A stretch of DNA of 40,894 nucleotides from an uncultured Rickettsiales bacterium (GCA_900550495.1 URSJ01000008.1:1-40894), one strand, 5' to 3'; numbered from the stretch's first letter, positions 23,993-32,581 are shown. The notes: a model not told the origin generated them from the sequence alone. Numbers and translations are program-made.

Positions 23993-24014
23993 ATAACCAA
24001 AGAGGGAACAAAAA

Positions 24015-25031
24015 ATGAAAAAAATATTTATCACGCTGTTTGCACTGATACTGGCCGCATGTGACCGTCCAATTGCTAAAACGGTGCTGCGACCGAATGG
24101 AACATTGGGTGAAAAGACCGGCCCAATCACACTGCGCATATATGACGCTGATAATGTTGTTGCAACCATACACGGTCAGGATATAAAATTGGTTCCACAG
24201 GCAATAGATAACGACAGTGACGCAATTCAACACGAACTAGCATGGGACTGTTCATACGACGACCAAACCTTCACAATCCACGGAATCTATAACCACGAAA
24301 ACAAAACTGTGCATTTTAAAGAAATCACACGTGTTACGAACTCAAATGGAACAAAATTTTATTACCCGAACACTTTGGCATCAGTGGATTTCAAAGACAT
24401 CGTTCCCACTCGCCACGCTGGTAACGTTACAAACAATTGTGACACAGTAATGAAAAAATGCGATAACGGACAAGAAGTTTATCTTAGTTGCCCAAACTTT
24501 CGTAATGCAGCATATGAATACATAACACTAGTCAAATGTCCAAATGATAACAATGTAATATGTATGGATAATGGAATATCAGCACCACAAACAATATCAG
24601 CGGTCACTGACAGATCGGACTTCTCTATCATACAATATGCTGGAAATAACGGTATCATTGTAGGCTATGTCCCATCAAATGACATATATGTTGCCCAAGA
24701 CCCCAGCGCATCTGACGCCGCCATCGGTTGCGAGCAAACAATCAAATTGGCCCAACACAAAATTTGCGCACGTCGCATAAACAGTATTACCACCTTGACC
24801 GCTGATGGTCGCATGGCCGTTGACGTCGCACAAAAACAAGTCGCCAGCAACAACGGACGCAAAATCACACATAAATACGTAACGCTTACCCAGGAACAAG
24901 CACTGGACATTACACCAAATTGGGACTATGCAAAAATCAAACTGTATAACCAAGGTGCCGAAGAACATGAAAAAGACGCATGCGACGCGTTGCAAAAATT
25001 GGAAAAATTACGTTCTGAACTGAACAAATAA
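24015..25031 (+). CDS. Hypothetical lipoprotein
   Basis: 338 residues. A lipoprotein signal peptide, MKKIFITLFALILAAC, has the lipidated Cys at position 16. The mature part is not recognised. It is mostly beta and Asn/Asp-rich, with six or so Cys in two close groups (NNCDTVMKKC, SCPNF...KCPNDNNVIC), compatible with disulfides, and ends in a short helical segment (KDACDALQKLEKLRSELNK). It is probably anchored in the periplasmic face of the inner or outer membrane. Its leader is the structured RNA at 23815-23992. A shared bidirectional terminator separates it from the converging fabF. Confidence 0.8.
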   Translation: MKKIFITLFALILAACDRPIAKTVLRPNGTLGEKTGPITLRIYDADNVVATIHGQDIKLVPQAIDNDSDAIQHELAWDCSYDDQTFTIHGIYNHENKTVHFKEITRVTNSNGTKFYYPNTLASVDFKDIVPTRHAGNVTNNCDTVMKKCDNGQEVYLSCPNFRNAAYEYITLVKCPNDNNVICMDNGISAPQTISAVTDRSDFSIIQYAGNNGIIVGYVPSNDIYVAQDPSASDAAIGCEQTIKLAQHKICARRINSITTLTADGRMAVDVAQKQVASNNGRKITHKYVTLTQEQALDITPNWDYAKIKLYNQGAEEHEKDACDALQKLEKLRSELNK

Positions 25032-25035
25032 AAAA

Positions 25036-25054
25036 CGCCCGAACGGGCGTTTTT
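25036..25054. terminator. Shared terminator between lipoprotein gene and fabF
   Basis: CGCCCG-AA-CGGGCG lies between A-rich and TTTTTATTTT flanks and serves the two converging genes. Confidence 0.9.
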
Positions 25055-25060
25055 ATTTTG

Positions 25061-26311
25061 TTACTTTACACGTTTCAAGACCAACGATGCGTTTGTTCCG
25101 CCGAATCCGAAACTGTTGCTGATTGCAACGTCAACCTTGCGCTGTTTTGCGACGTTCGGCACCAGGTCAAAGTCGCCAACTGCATCTTCTGGATTTTCCA
25201 GGTTGATTGTTGGTGGCACAACGCCGTCACGAATCGCCAGCACACAGAATATCGCCTCTACCGCGCCAGCGGCACCCAACAGGTGTCCCGTCACAGATTT
25301 AGTTGATGACATTGATACCGGCGTATCACCAAACAGGCTTTTAACCGCCATCAATTCGCCAATATCCCCCAACCCCGTTGATGTGCCGTGCGCGTTTATA
25401 TAATCAACATCTGATGGCTGCAACCCAGCGTCGCGCAACGCAGCACGCATCGCGCGCAGACCGCCCTCGCCCCCTTCGGCTGGCGCAGTGATGTGATACG
25501 CGTCACCCGACAGACCATATCCAGCAACCTCGGCATAAATTTTGGCACCACGTGCAACAGCATGTTCATATTCTTCCAAAATTAAAATACCGGCACCCTC
25601 GGACATAACAAAACCATCGCGGTCTTTATCCCACGGGCGTGACGCCGCCGCCGGATTATCATTACGTGTGGACAATGCCTTCATTGCATTAAACCCAGCA
25701 ATGCCTATTACGTCAATCGCGCCTTCGGTTCCACCAGCAACCATAATGTCAGCATCGCCGTGTTCAATCAGACGCGCAGCCTCGCCAATAGAATGAGCAC
25801 CAGTCGCACACGCCGTTACCACTGCCAGATTTGGGCCCTTTAGTCCGTATTTAATAGAAATGTGACCAGCCGTCATATTGATAATAGATTTTGGAATAAA
25901 GAACGGGCTGATGCGACGCGGACCGCCATTATACAATTCAATACAATTTTCATAAATAGACGTCAGGCCGCCGATACCAGCCCCCACAGACACGCCAAAA
26001 CGTTCCTTGTCCCCGTCATAATCAATCAGTCCCGCATCACGCAATGCTTCGTCCGCGGCAACAACACCGTATACAATTGATTTATCCATTTTGCGCAATT
26101 CTTTTGGGTTCAGCACAGCCTCGGGATTATATTGACCTGTTTCTGTCCCGTGAATTGGCAAACCCGCAATCTGTGTTGCCAGCATTGATGCATCAAACGT
26201 ATCAATTTTACGAATCCCAGAATTTCCTGCGACAACGTTTTTCCATGCAAACTCAACACCTGTGCCGCACGGCGATACGATACCCATACCGGTAATAACG
26301 ACTCTTCTCAT
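25061..26311 (-). CDS. fabF: 3-oxoacyl-[acyl-carrier-protein] synthase II
   Basis: 416 residues, complete. FabF condenses malonyl-ACP with acyl-ACP in type II fatty-acid elongation. The thiolase-fold active site is intact: nucleophile Cys168 in TACATGAHS, His308 in NAHGTSTGLGD, Lys338 in SSTKS and His343 in TGHLLGAAGA. GFGGTNASLVL ends the protein as in the family. acpP, its substrate carrier, lies immediately upstream on the same strand but is separated by a terminator, so the two may be transcribed apart. The SD is AAGGA. Confidence 0.98.
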   Translation of the reverse strand: MRRVVITGMGIVSPCGTGVEFAWKNVVAGNSGIRKIDTFDASMLATQIAGLPIHGTETGQYNPEAVLNPKELRKMDKSIVYGVVAADEALRDAGLIDYDGDKERFGVSVGAGIGGLTSIYENCIELYNGGPRRISPFFIPKSIINMTAGHISIKYGLKGPNLAVVTACATGAHSIGEAARLIEHGDADIMVAGGTEGAIDVIGIAGFNAMKALSTRNDNPAAASRPWDKDRDGFVMSEGAGILILEEYEHAVARGAKIYAEVAGYGLSGDAYHITAPAEGGEGGLRAMRAALRDAGLQPSDVDYINAHGTSTGLGDIGELMAVKSLFGDTPVSMSSTKSVTGHLLGAAGAVEAIFCVLAIRDGVVPPTINLENPEDAVGDFDLVPNVAKQRKVDVAISNSFGFGGTNASLVLKRVK

Positions 26312-26374
26312 ATAATTTTTCCTTTGTCATAATTTAACATACCCTTATGATAAACTCTTTGTCATGTAAAATAC

Positions 26375-26413
26375 AGAAAAAAAATCCGTCGCCGAGTCAT
26401 ACCCGTGCGACGG
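26375..26413 (-). terminator. Terminator after acpP
   Basis: CCGTCGC and GCGACGG (7 bp) with a 14-nt loop are followed by ATTTTTTTTCTG on the minus strand. Confidence 0.85.
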
Positions 26414-26435
26414 ACATTTTTTATGAAACGCCGGA

Positions 26436-26669
26436 TTATTTCTGGTGCGCTTCGATGTACTTGACAGCATCACCAACAGTGTTCAGCTTTGCAGCCTCTT
26501 CGTCAGGAATTGTAATATCGAATTCTTTTTCTACTTCCATAACGAATTCTACAACATCCAAAGAATCAGCACCCAAATCGTTAACGAACGTGGAAGCCTC
26601 TGTAATTGTATCTTCCTTGACATTCAATTTTTCAGCTACGATTTTTTTTACTTTTTCAAAAGTTGTCAT
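26436..26669 (-). CDS. acpP: Acyl carrier protein
   Basis: 77 residues, acidic, four-helix ACP. Ser36 in GADSLDVVEFVMEVE is the 4'-phosphopantetheine attachment site. It carries growing acyl chains for FabF and other Fab enzymes in the cytoplasm. The end VGDAVKYIEAHQK is typical. The gene has its own promoter-like site upstream and a strong terminator downstream, so ACP can be expressed at a high level independently of fabF. Confidence 0.98.
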   Translation of the reverse strand: MTTFEKVKKIVAEKLNVKEDTITEASTFVNDLGADSLDVVEFVMEVEKEFDITIPDEEAAKLNTVGDAVKYIEAHQK

Positions 26670-26724
26670 TTTTTATCCTTTGTTTCGGTTAAATTTTTGG
26701 CCCAATAAGGGACGTCATTATTTA

Positions 26725-26753
26725 ACGCTATCATTTTATGACATTGGTGTCAA
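26725..26753 (-). promoter_or_regulatory. Candidate acpP promoter
   Basis: A perfect TTGACA -35 is followed after 17 bp by a poor -10 (TAGCGT) on the minus strand; a TAAAAT lies too close to be its partner. About 55 bp upstream of the ATG. Confidence 0.4.
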
Positions 26754-26802
26754 GAAATTATAACAAACGATAACAAAGACTTGACATTTTATATATATAT
26801 GT

Positions 26803-27798
26803 TTAAGCCATAATTTCGTTCAGCACAGAATTCATATTTTCGCGAAAGTCTTCGCGGTCAGGTGCCCAGACCAATCTGCGCATTAAAAACTTATGAACAT
26901 CATCCATCGTCAGTGTCGGTATTCCAGCCGCAACCGCAACCGCACGCCACGCACGACGTGGGTCGGTCAAATGCCCACGGCCACGTCCTGGGAAAACCCA
27001 GCGACCATTTTGTGGTAAATCCTGTAACAATACCACCGCCTGGTCTGACAGTGGCATATCGTTCCACATATAGTGATTAAAATCCAAATCACGCCACTGC
27101 ATTGCAAACACGCGTGACTTTGGCGCAAATCCATACACCAACATCAAAAACGCCGCACGCAGAACAGGTGATTTTTCCGCATTTATTGAATCCATCAATC
27201 GATGAAATGCAAATCGATTCAGCGGACGCACACGACGATTTTGCACAACCTTGGGCAAATCAGAAATTATATTTTCCGCGTACCCGTTTTCGGCGGCGTA
27301 TGCGAACATGCTCTGTAATAATTCCTGCATGCGACCACGTATCGCGACGCCATCAATATTCGATATCACATTTTCACAATCATCGCGCGTAATATCGGAC
27401 ATGTTTTTATCCGCCAGACGCCCCAGATGGCGCGTTATCGCACGACGCAATTTTTCACGCGATACCGGTGCACGACGCACGCGATTCGTCATATACAAAT
27501 CAACAAATTTAGAAAATTTAATTTTGCGACGACGCGCCGGCACCGGTGCATCGGCACGCGCCAAAATGTCAGCCACAGCACCACGCGCATCTTCGATATC
27601 CATATCAGGATAATTTCCTATGATAAAGCGACGATCGCGCCCACGCACACGATGACGAACAAAGAACGTCTTGACCCCACGGCTGGTCACATACATGCGT
27701 AAACGCGGTTCTGACAAATCCTGAACAACATCAAATCCAGAACTGGGGGCCGGCAAGTTGTCCAATATAAACGGATTAAAAAAGAACTGATGTGCCAT
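26803..27798 (-). CDS. Integrase-like protein with lost catalytic residues
   Basis: 331 residues with the layout of a P4-type tyrosine recombinase: arm-binding domain (about 20-80; RLRMYVTSRGVKTFFVRHRV, RRFIIGNYPDMDIEDAR), SAM-like core-binding domain (about 93-180; FSKFVDLYM...LRRAITRHLGRL...MFAYAAENGYAENI) and catalytic fold (about 190-311). The catalytic set is gone: the first Arg position in YGFAPKSRVFAMQW aligns to Pro226, the HxxR box reads DDVH (299-302), and the protein ends without the Tyr segment. The frame is open and the SD good (AAGGGG), so it looks maintained, perhaps as a DNA-binding protein. It is the last gene after lepA and three Cys-rich genes, 22 bp behind the previous one. 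No att sites or phage genes seen. Confidence 0.75.
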   Translation of the reverse strand: MAHQFFFNPFILDNLPAPSSGFDVVQDLSEPRLRMYVTSRGVKTFFVRHRVRGRDRRFIIGNYPDMDIEDARGAVADILARADAPVPARRRKIKFSKFVDLYMTNRVRRAPVSREKLRRAITRHLGRLADKNMSDITRDDCENVISNIDGVAIRGRMQELLQSMFAYAAENGYAENIISDLPKVVQNRRVRPLNRFAFHRLMDSINAEKSPVLRAAFLMLVYGFAPKSRVFAMQWRDLDFNHYMWNDMPLSDQAVVLLQDLPQNGRWVFPGRGRGHLTDPRRAWRAVAVAAGIPTLTMDDVHKFLMRRLVWAPDREDFRENMNSVLNEIMA

Positions 27799-27819
27799 AA
27801 TGCGCCCCTTGTTGGTTAA

Positions 27820-28296
27820 TTATTTTACATTTGCATGTTTCTGAGCCCAATATTTAACCCCGTATTTGTTTTTACCGTGGCCCTGCGCATGTAACAAAAA
27901 AGCATCACGCGCAGCAACAGCAGTGCTATAACGTTCTTTGGCCACAAAATACGCAATATTTTTTTCATAAAAGTCACAATCCGTCTGCGAACACCTTTTA
28001 CTGCCTTCGGAAAAATATGGGCAATGGTTCTCTCTTACCAACATAGGGGTACATTTGCTCAGGCTGCATCCGCCAAACATATCGGTTGAATAAGCCAGAT
28101 ATACAATACATGCTTTTCTTAAAACCTCTGCCTGGGACATTCCATCAGTCACGCTACGTAACGCCCCATATGCCTGCGCCATGTCGCGCCCCGCCTTGAA
28201 ACATTTCAGTTCCAACTCGTCTAACATGATATTATTTTGCGCACGCTGGACGGCATTGGTCATCAAATAATATTTTATCTTGGCAAAAAAATTCAT
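27820..28296 (-). CDS. Cys-rich hypothetical protein, third paralogue
   Basis: 158 residues from MNFFAKIKYYLMTNAVQRAQ; GGGGG lies 6 nt before this ATG, while the upstream in-frame ATGs are too close to it or unsupported. It has no signal peptide. N-terminal K-I-x-Y-Y-L-x-T-x(4)-R-A-Q and the C-terminal block HCPYFSEGSKRCSQTDC...NIAYFVAKERYSTAVAARDAF match the two genes upstream. Another Cys pair occurs in CSLSKC. The Cys spacing suggests metal binding or a redox-sensitive cytosolic protein, but no known domain is recognised. Spacers of 25 and 21 bp link it to its neighbours. Confidence 0.75.
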   Translation of the reverse strand: MNFFAKIKYYLMTNAVQRAQNNIMLDELELKCFKAGRDMAQAYGALRSVTDGMSQAEVLRKACIVYLAYSTDMFGGCSLSKCTPMLVRENHCPYFSEGSKRCSQTDCDFYEKNIAYFVAKERYSTAVAARDAFLLHAQGHGKNKYGVKYWAQKHANVK

Positions 28297-28321
28297 TATC
28301 ATCCCCCAATTTGCACCATTG

Positions 28322-29077
28322 TTATTTTGTTTTTGTGGGCACCCAATCTTTACCCGCAGCCATGCGATACGCCGCCCGAGCAACGTTATAACTGTTCAAA
28401 ATTTCGGCATAATTCGCATTTTTTTCACGGTATGGACAATCATGTTTACACGGCGTCGCGAATTCTGCGCATTTTTTATTTAACGTAAAATCGTGTGATT
28501 GACCGCCTGAGTCCAAGGCCGTCCAATCACCAGAACCGGAATACGTCGACACAAAACAGCCTTTTTTTACAAACGCCCCACTATTTGGATTGATGCGCAC
28601 ACACGTAGATATCACAGATTTCGCCAACGTCAATTCATTTTCTAAATCTGCACACTCTGCCCCCAGATGCTCGATTTTCGTATTTCGTTCTTGACGGACA
28701 CACGCTGCCTGGACGCTGCGCAAATCACGCCGTTCAGACCAGAATTTCTTTTCCTTGACCAGAGCCATTCCATATGCACGCAACGCATCAAAATATTGAT
28801 GATTTTCACTCTGATATGGGCATTTTTTATTTACGCAATATCCTTGCGTTTCCGATCGGAACGTCGAACAACGCCCTTCTATGTTATCCAGCAAATCGCC
28901 GAATGTTCCGTATATCGATTGGACGCACCGACCACTGAATACCAGCGCACGTTCCATATTTTCTGCATGCGCCTTTTTTTTCTTAGAATCCTGGACTAAT
29001 TGTTTAAAATCCGCCCTATCTTGTGCACGCTGCGTTGCATCTGTATTCAAATAATAATTTATTATTTTCAATAGCAT
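28322..29077 (-). CDS. Cys-rich hypothetical protein, second paralogue (two Cys modules)
   Basis: 251 residues, GGGGGAT upstream. The N-terminus MLLKIINYYLNTDATQRAQDRAD carries the family motif. It has two copies of the Cys module: CVNKKCPYQSENHQYFDALRAYG (near 80-100) and CKHDCPYREKNANYAEILNSYN (near 210-230), separated by a helical stretch with heptad-like charge (CADLENELTLAKSVIS) and a Ser/Gly segment. No signal peptide or membrane segment. It looks like an internally duplicated version of the flanking genes. Function unknown. Confidence 0.75.
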   Translation of the reverse strand: MLLKIINYYLNTDATQRAQDRADFKQLVQDSKKKKAHAENMERALVFSGRCVQSIYGTFGDLLDNIEGRCSTFRSETQGYCVNKKCPYQSENHQYFDALRAYGMALVKEKKFWSERRDLRSVQAACVRQERNTKIEHLGAECADLENELTLAKSVISTCVRINPNSGAFVKKGCFVSTYSGSGDWTALDSGGQSHDFTLNKKCAEFATPCKHDCPYREKNANYAEILNSYNVARAAYRMAAGKDWVPTKTK

Positions 29078-29093
29078 TTAAATCCCCCGCATT

Positions 29094-29441
29094 TTATTTT
29101 TGGTGTTTCTTGTCAGCTTTCCAGAAATCACGACGCAACGCGGTATAGTATGCTATTTTCTGACGCGCTTCGTAATACTTTACATTATCACAATGTAATA
29201 CGCACAGGGAATTATCGCAGGGTCTGTTATCCTTATAGTATTTGCAGTTCTCGCCCTCCCCGTCCATGCCAAAACCAACACAATGACATTCCGGCGTGCC
29301 ACGCATCATGTTTCTATATGCCAACGCTGCGCGTTGAATACTTTCTTGTTCTTTTTCCTTGATACGTTCATAAATATCTTTGTCTGCAAGACGCGCGTCT
29401 TTGCTTGTTACCAAGTAATAGGTCAATTTATCAATCAGCAT
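29094..29441 (-). CDS. Cys-rich hypothetical protein, first paralogue
   Basis: 115 residues, AAGGAG upstream, starting 19 bp after the lepA stop. The N-terminus MLIDKLTYYLVTSKDARLAD is the shared K-x-x-Y-Y-L-x-T motif. Eight Cys follow the pattern CHC...NCKYY...PCDNSLCVLHCDN, then VKYYEARQKIAYYTALRRDFW, closely parallel to the third paralogue. It is soluble by prediction and has no known domain. Co-transcription with lepA is likely. Confidence 0.75.
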   Translation of the reverse strand: MLIDKLTYYLVTSKDARLADKDIYERIKEKEQESIQRAALAYRNMMRGTPECHCVGFGMDGEGENCKYYKDNRPCDNSLCVLHCDNVKYYEARQKIAYYTALRRDFWKADKKHQK

Positions 29442-29460
29442 TAAATACTCCTTTGCTATG

Positions 29461-31257
29461 CTATGACACTTTCAGTGCATTGATAAATGCGCTCTGCGGG
29501 ATTTCGACATTACCGAATGTCCGCATACGCTTTTTCCCCTCCTTCTGCTTCTCTAACAATTTGCGCTTACGGGTGATATCGCCACCATAACATTTCGCTG
29601 TAACATCTTTGCGATATGCAGCAATCGTTTCACGTGCAATAATTTTTCCCCCGATTGCCGCCTGCAACGGAATCTTAAACTGGTGACGCGGGATTAAATC
29701 TTTTAACTTTTCAACAATTTGGCGGCCACGCTTTTCCGCAAAACTGCGATGGCAGATAAAAGACAAAGGTTCAACATTTTCATCATTTACCAATATAGAC
29801 ACCTTGACCAAATCAGATGGCTGGTATCCGTTTACCACATAGTCAAATGACGCATACCCCGACGATATAGATTTTACCCGGTCATAGAAATCAAACACTA
29901 TTTCCGCTAATGGCAACTGATACACCAGCACAGCGCGATTTCCAACATAAGAAATATTTTCTTGGATTCCACGGCGTTCTGCGCACAGCGACATAATTCC
30001 ACCCATATATTTATCAGGCATCATAATTGTTGCACGTACCCATGGTTCTTCGATAGATTCGATTTTCGTCAAATCCGGCATATCGGCAGGATTTTCTAAA
30101 TCAATCGTTGTGCCATCGCGCAAATGCACCTTGTATAACACACTGGGCACTGTGTTTATCAGTGTCAGATTAAATTCCCGCGCCAGACGTTCGCTGATGA
30201 TTTCCATATGCAACAATCCCAAGAAACCACAGCGTAACCCAAACCCCAGTGCAGACGATTTTTCCGTTGTGAACATAAACGACGCATCATTTAACGCCAA
30301 CTTTTCTGCACTGTCGCGCAAATTAGGATAGTCATCAGCAGATACCGGAAAGAACGACGAAAATACCACCGGCACCGATGGCTTGAATCCGGGCAATGGT
30401 TCAGCCTTGTTTGCATATTTCGCATCAGCAATCGTATCGCCAACGCGACAATCGTGAATCGTTTTCATACCTGTGACAATAAACCCAATCTCGCCCGTTT
30501 CCAATGTGGCCACGTCAACCATTTTGGGCGTAAAGTACCCGATTTTATCAACCGTGTATTCTGCCCCTGTTGCCAAGAACTTTATTTTTTGGCCACGTGA
30601 CAATTTACCATCAACCACACGCACCAATATTACCACGCCCAGATAAGAATCATACCACGAATCGACCAACAGTGCGCGTGTCGGCGCATTTTCATCACCA
30701 TGTGGCGATGGTAATTTATGAACGATTTCTTCCAGCAACTCGGGAACACCAGCCCCAGTTTTACCTGACACACACATCGCATTTGCAGCATCCAGCCCAA
30801 TAACATCGGCGATTTGTTCGCGCGTCGCCACAACATCACTGGACGGCAAATCAATCTTGTTCAATACTGGCAACATTTCCAAATCATTATCCAACGCTAA
30901 ATATGCATTTGCCAGCGTTTGCGCCTGGACTCCCTGGGTCGCATCAACCAACACCAATGCCCCTTCGCATGCGGCCAAGCTGCGCGACACCTCGTAAGAA
31001 AAGTCCACGTGTCCCGGCGTATCCATTAAATTCAGTTGATATGTTTGCCCATCGTGTGCACGGTAATTCAGACGAACCGTTTGCGCCTTTATCGTGATAC
31101 CACGTTCACGTTCAATATCCATAGAATCCAAGACCTGGGCTTTCATCTCACGCGATTGCAGACCACCAGTATATTCAATCAACCTATCCGATAACGTCGA
31201 TTTTCCGTGATCAATATGGGCAACAATTGCAAAATTTCTGATGTTCTTTTGGCTCAT
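29461..31257 (-). CDS. lepA: Elongation factor 4 (LepA)
   Basis: 598 residues, full length. LepA is a ribosome-dependent GTPase related to EF-G, linked to 30S biogenesis and to recovery of stalled ribosomes. AHIDHGKS (13-20), DTPGHVDF (79-86) and NKID (133-136) form the GTPase site; the LepA-specific C-terminal domain is present (CYGGDITRKRKLLEKQKEGKKRMR). It has its own promoter. rbfA, another ribosome-maturation gene, is just upstream. It heads a row of tightly spaced genes ending with the integrase-like protein. Confidence 0.98.
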   Translation of the reverse strand: MSQKNIRNFAIVAHIDHGKSTLSDRLIEYTGGLQSREMKAQVLDSMDIERERGITIKAQTVRLNYRAHDGQTYQLNLMDTPGHVDFSYEVSRSLAACEGALVLVDATQGVQAQTLANAYLALDNDLEMLPVLNKIDLPSSDVVATREQIADVIGLDAANAMCVSGKTGAGVPELLEEIVHKLPSPHGDENAPTRALLVDSWYDSYLGVVILVRVVDGKLSRGQKIKFLATGAEYTVDKIGYFTPKMVDVATLETGEIGFIVTGMKTIHDCRVGDTIADAKYANKAEPLPGFKPSVPVVFSSFFPVSADDYPNLRDSAEKLALNDASFMFTTEKSSALGFGLRCGFLGLLHMEIISERLAREFNLTLINTVPSVLYKVHLRDGTTIDLENPADMPDLTKIESIEEPWVRATIMMPDKYMGGIMSLCAERRGIQENISYVGNRAVLVYQLPLAEIVFDFYDRVKSISSGYASFDYVVNGYQPSDLVKVSILVNDENVEPLSFICHRSFAEKRGRQIVEKLKDLIPRHQFKIPLQAAIGGKIIARETIAAYRKDVTAKCYGGDITRKRKLLEKQKEGKKRMRTFGNVEIPQSAFINALKVS

Positions 31258-31290
31258 TCACGAATGCCTTTACCTAATCCACTTGCGGCA

Positions 31291-31319
31291 ATGATACACC
31301 AGTATATTAAAACATGCAA
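31291..31319 (-). promoter_or_regulatory. Promoter of the lepA operon
   Basis: TTGCAT-17-TATCAT on the minus strand, about 35 bp upstream of the lepA ATG. Confidence 0.65.
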
Positions 31320-31404
31320 CCAGTTTCTTAGCGGTTTTTCAATGTTTTTTGCATCAGCACATACCAGCAATCACATACAAAATCAGTCATTAACCAAAGA
31401 AAAC

Positions 31405-31419
31405 TGTCGTAATTCGACA
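31405..31419 (-). terminator. Weak terminator-like hairpin after rbfA
   Basis: TGTCG-AATTA-CGACA followed by GTTTTCTTTGG on the minus strand, just past the rbfA stop codon. Only 5 bp of stem, so read-through to lepA is possible. Confidence 0.4.
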
Positions 31420-31426
31420 ATATCAC

Positions 31427-31789
31427 TTAGTCCAATTCTAAATTATCTAGCAACGCGTCAATTCGTTCGGCGCGTTCCAGCGTATCGTCATATTCAAATT
31501 TTATGTCAGGAACATATTTTTGGTTCATGCGCGCGGCTAATTCATATCGCACCATACGTGTGATTTCGTCCATACGCTTTTGCACCATCACTACATCAGG
31601 ATTGCGCGAATAGTAAAACAGACGCACAAATTGCAATCCACCGTGCGCAACCGCACCAACCAGCGACACCCCAGATATGATTTTATCATCGCTGTAATTA
31701 TCGCGCAAGATTTCTGCGACCAACGTTTGCACCTTGGACGCGACACGCGATGCACGGTTTGAATTATTTGCAGCCTGTTTTTTTGGCAT
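31427..31789 (-). CDS. rbfA: Ribosome-binding factor A
   Basis: 120 residues. RbfA binds late 30S precursors and helps mature the 16S 5' end, especially in the cold. The KH-like fold signature is visible: RVASKVQTLVAEILRD at the start, VSLVGAVAHGGLQFVRLFYYS in the middle and LAARMNQKYVPDIKFEYDDTLERAERIDALL at the end. In many bacteria it follows infB; here its neighbours are lepA and a divergent DedA-like gene. SD: AGGGG. Confidence 0.93.
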   Translation of the reverse strand: MPKKQAANNSNRASRVASKVQTLVAEILRDNYSDDKIISGVSLVGAVAHGGLQFVRLFYYSRNPDVVMVQKRMDEITRMVRYELAARMNQKYVPDIKFEYDDTLERAERIDALLDNLELD

Positions 31790-31816
31790 AATTACCCCTG
31801 TATTTGATATATCATA

Positions 31817-31845
31817 TTGTAAATTAGTAGAAATTCCGCTATAAT
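31817..31845 (+). promoter_or_regulatory. Promoter of the DedA-like gene
   Basis: TTGTAA-17-TATAAT on the plus strand, 34 bp upstream of the ATG, in the divergent region with rbfA. Confidence 0.6.
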
Positions 31846-31879
31846 CAAGAAAAATTTTTACCTGTGGGATGGTATCATC

Positions 31880-32455
31880 ATGAAATTGGTCGATTTTGTA
31901 TTAAAGCAATCTGAACGTCCGGCATACTCGTGGATTGTGTTTATTCTGACAGTGTGCGAGTCTGTATTTTTATTCGTCCCACCCGAAGTATTCATGACGC
32001 CGCCAATCATTGCAAACAAACGACGCGCAGTACCAATTGTGACCGCGGCAGCATTAGGTTCAGTTGTGGGTGGCGCGATTGCATATATGATTGGTGCGTG
32101 GCTGTATGATTCTGTCGGAATGTGGCTGATAACAACATTTTCAGATCCCGAATTGATTGAATCCACCGTCCGCCCAATGTTCACAAAATACGGCGTGCTG
32201 ATAATTGTCCTGACAGCCGTAACACCGATACCGTATAAATTGCTGGCAATATGGTTGGGGTTCATCGGATTTCCAATATGGATATTCTTGGGGGTATCGG
32301 CCCTGTTCCGCACAGCACGCTTTGCAATTGTAGGTTATCTGTTGTGGCAATTCCAGGAACGCGCAAACGCAATTGTGAAAAAATATTTCTGGCCATTAAC
32401 ATTGGGTGCAATTATCGCCGCCGGCCTGGGCATCTGCCTGATATCGCTGTTTTAA
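31880..32455 (+). CDS. DedA/YqaA-like (VTT-domain) inner-membrane protein
   Basis: 191 residues with four to five hydrophobic segments. Features of the VTT/DedA superfamily are an acidic residue in an early membrane segment (VCESVFLFVPPEVFMTPP), a Gly-rich segment (LGSVVGGAIAYMIG), and the reentrant-loop motif AVTPIPYKLLAIWLG, corresponding to the F/Y-x-x-x-R-x-x-P-type core, followed by RTARFAIVGYLL with conserved Arg. It is likely a lipid flippase-type or small-ion-coupled membrane protein; the exact substrate is not known. Size fits the YqaA subgroup. Its stop codon overlaps the first 8-mer of the repeat island. Confidence 0.8.
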   Translation: MKLVDFVLKQSERPAYSWIVFILTVCESVFLFVPPEVFMTPPIIANKRRAVPIVTAAALGSVVGGAIAYMIGAWLYDSVGMWLITTFSDPELIESTVRPMFTKYGVLIIVLTAVTPIPYKLLAIWLGFIGFPIWIFLGVSALFRTARFAIVGYLLWQFQERANAIVKKYFWPLTLGAIIAAGLGICLISLF

Positions 32456-32581
32456 GTGATTTAGTGATAGAGTGATAGAATGATAAAGTAAAATCCCCTT
32501 CGCTGGCGAATGGGTGGCCATGCAGTGGACGGGGTAGTGGTATTATCGGTCCCTGCGGGGCAATGGCCCCCGACCTGGTAA

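Noticed and set aside
26790..26801. ATATATATAT run as a regulatory element
   Set aside because: It is a short simple repeat in an AT-rich spacer with no supporting structure; a TTGACA beside it lacks a well-placed -10.
26803..27798. Prophage or integrative element at this locus
   Set aside because: The integrase-like protein lacks catalytic residues, and there are no phage structural, excision or att-like repeats around it; the nearest tRNA is 5 kb away and not flanked by a duplicate.
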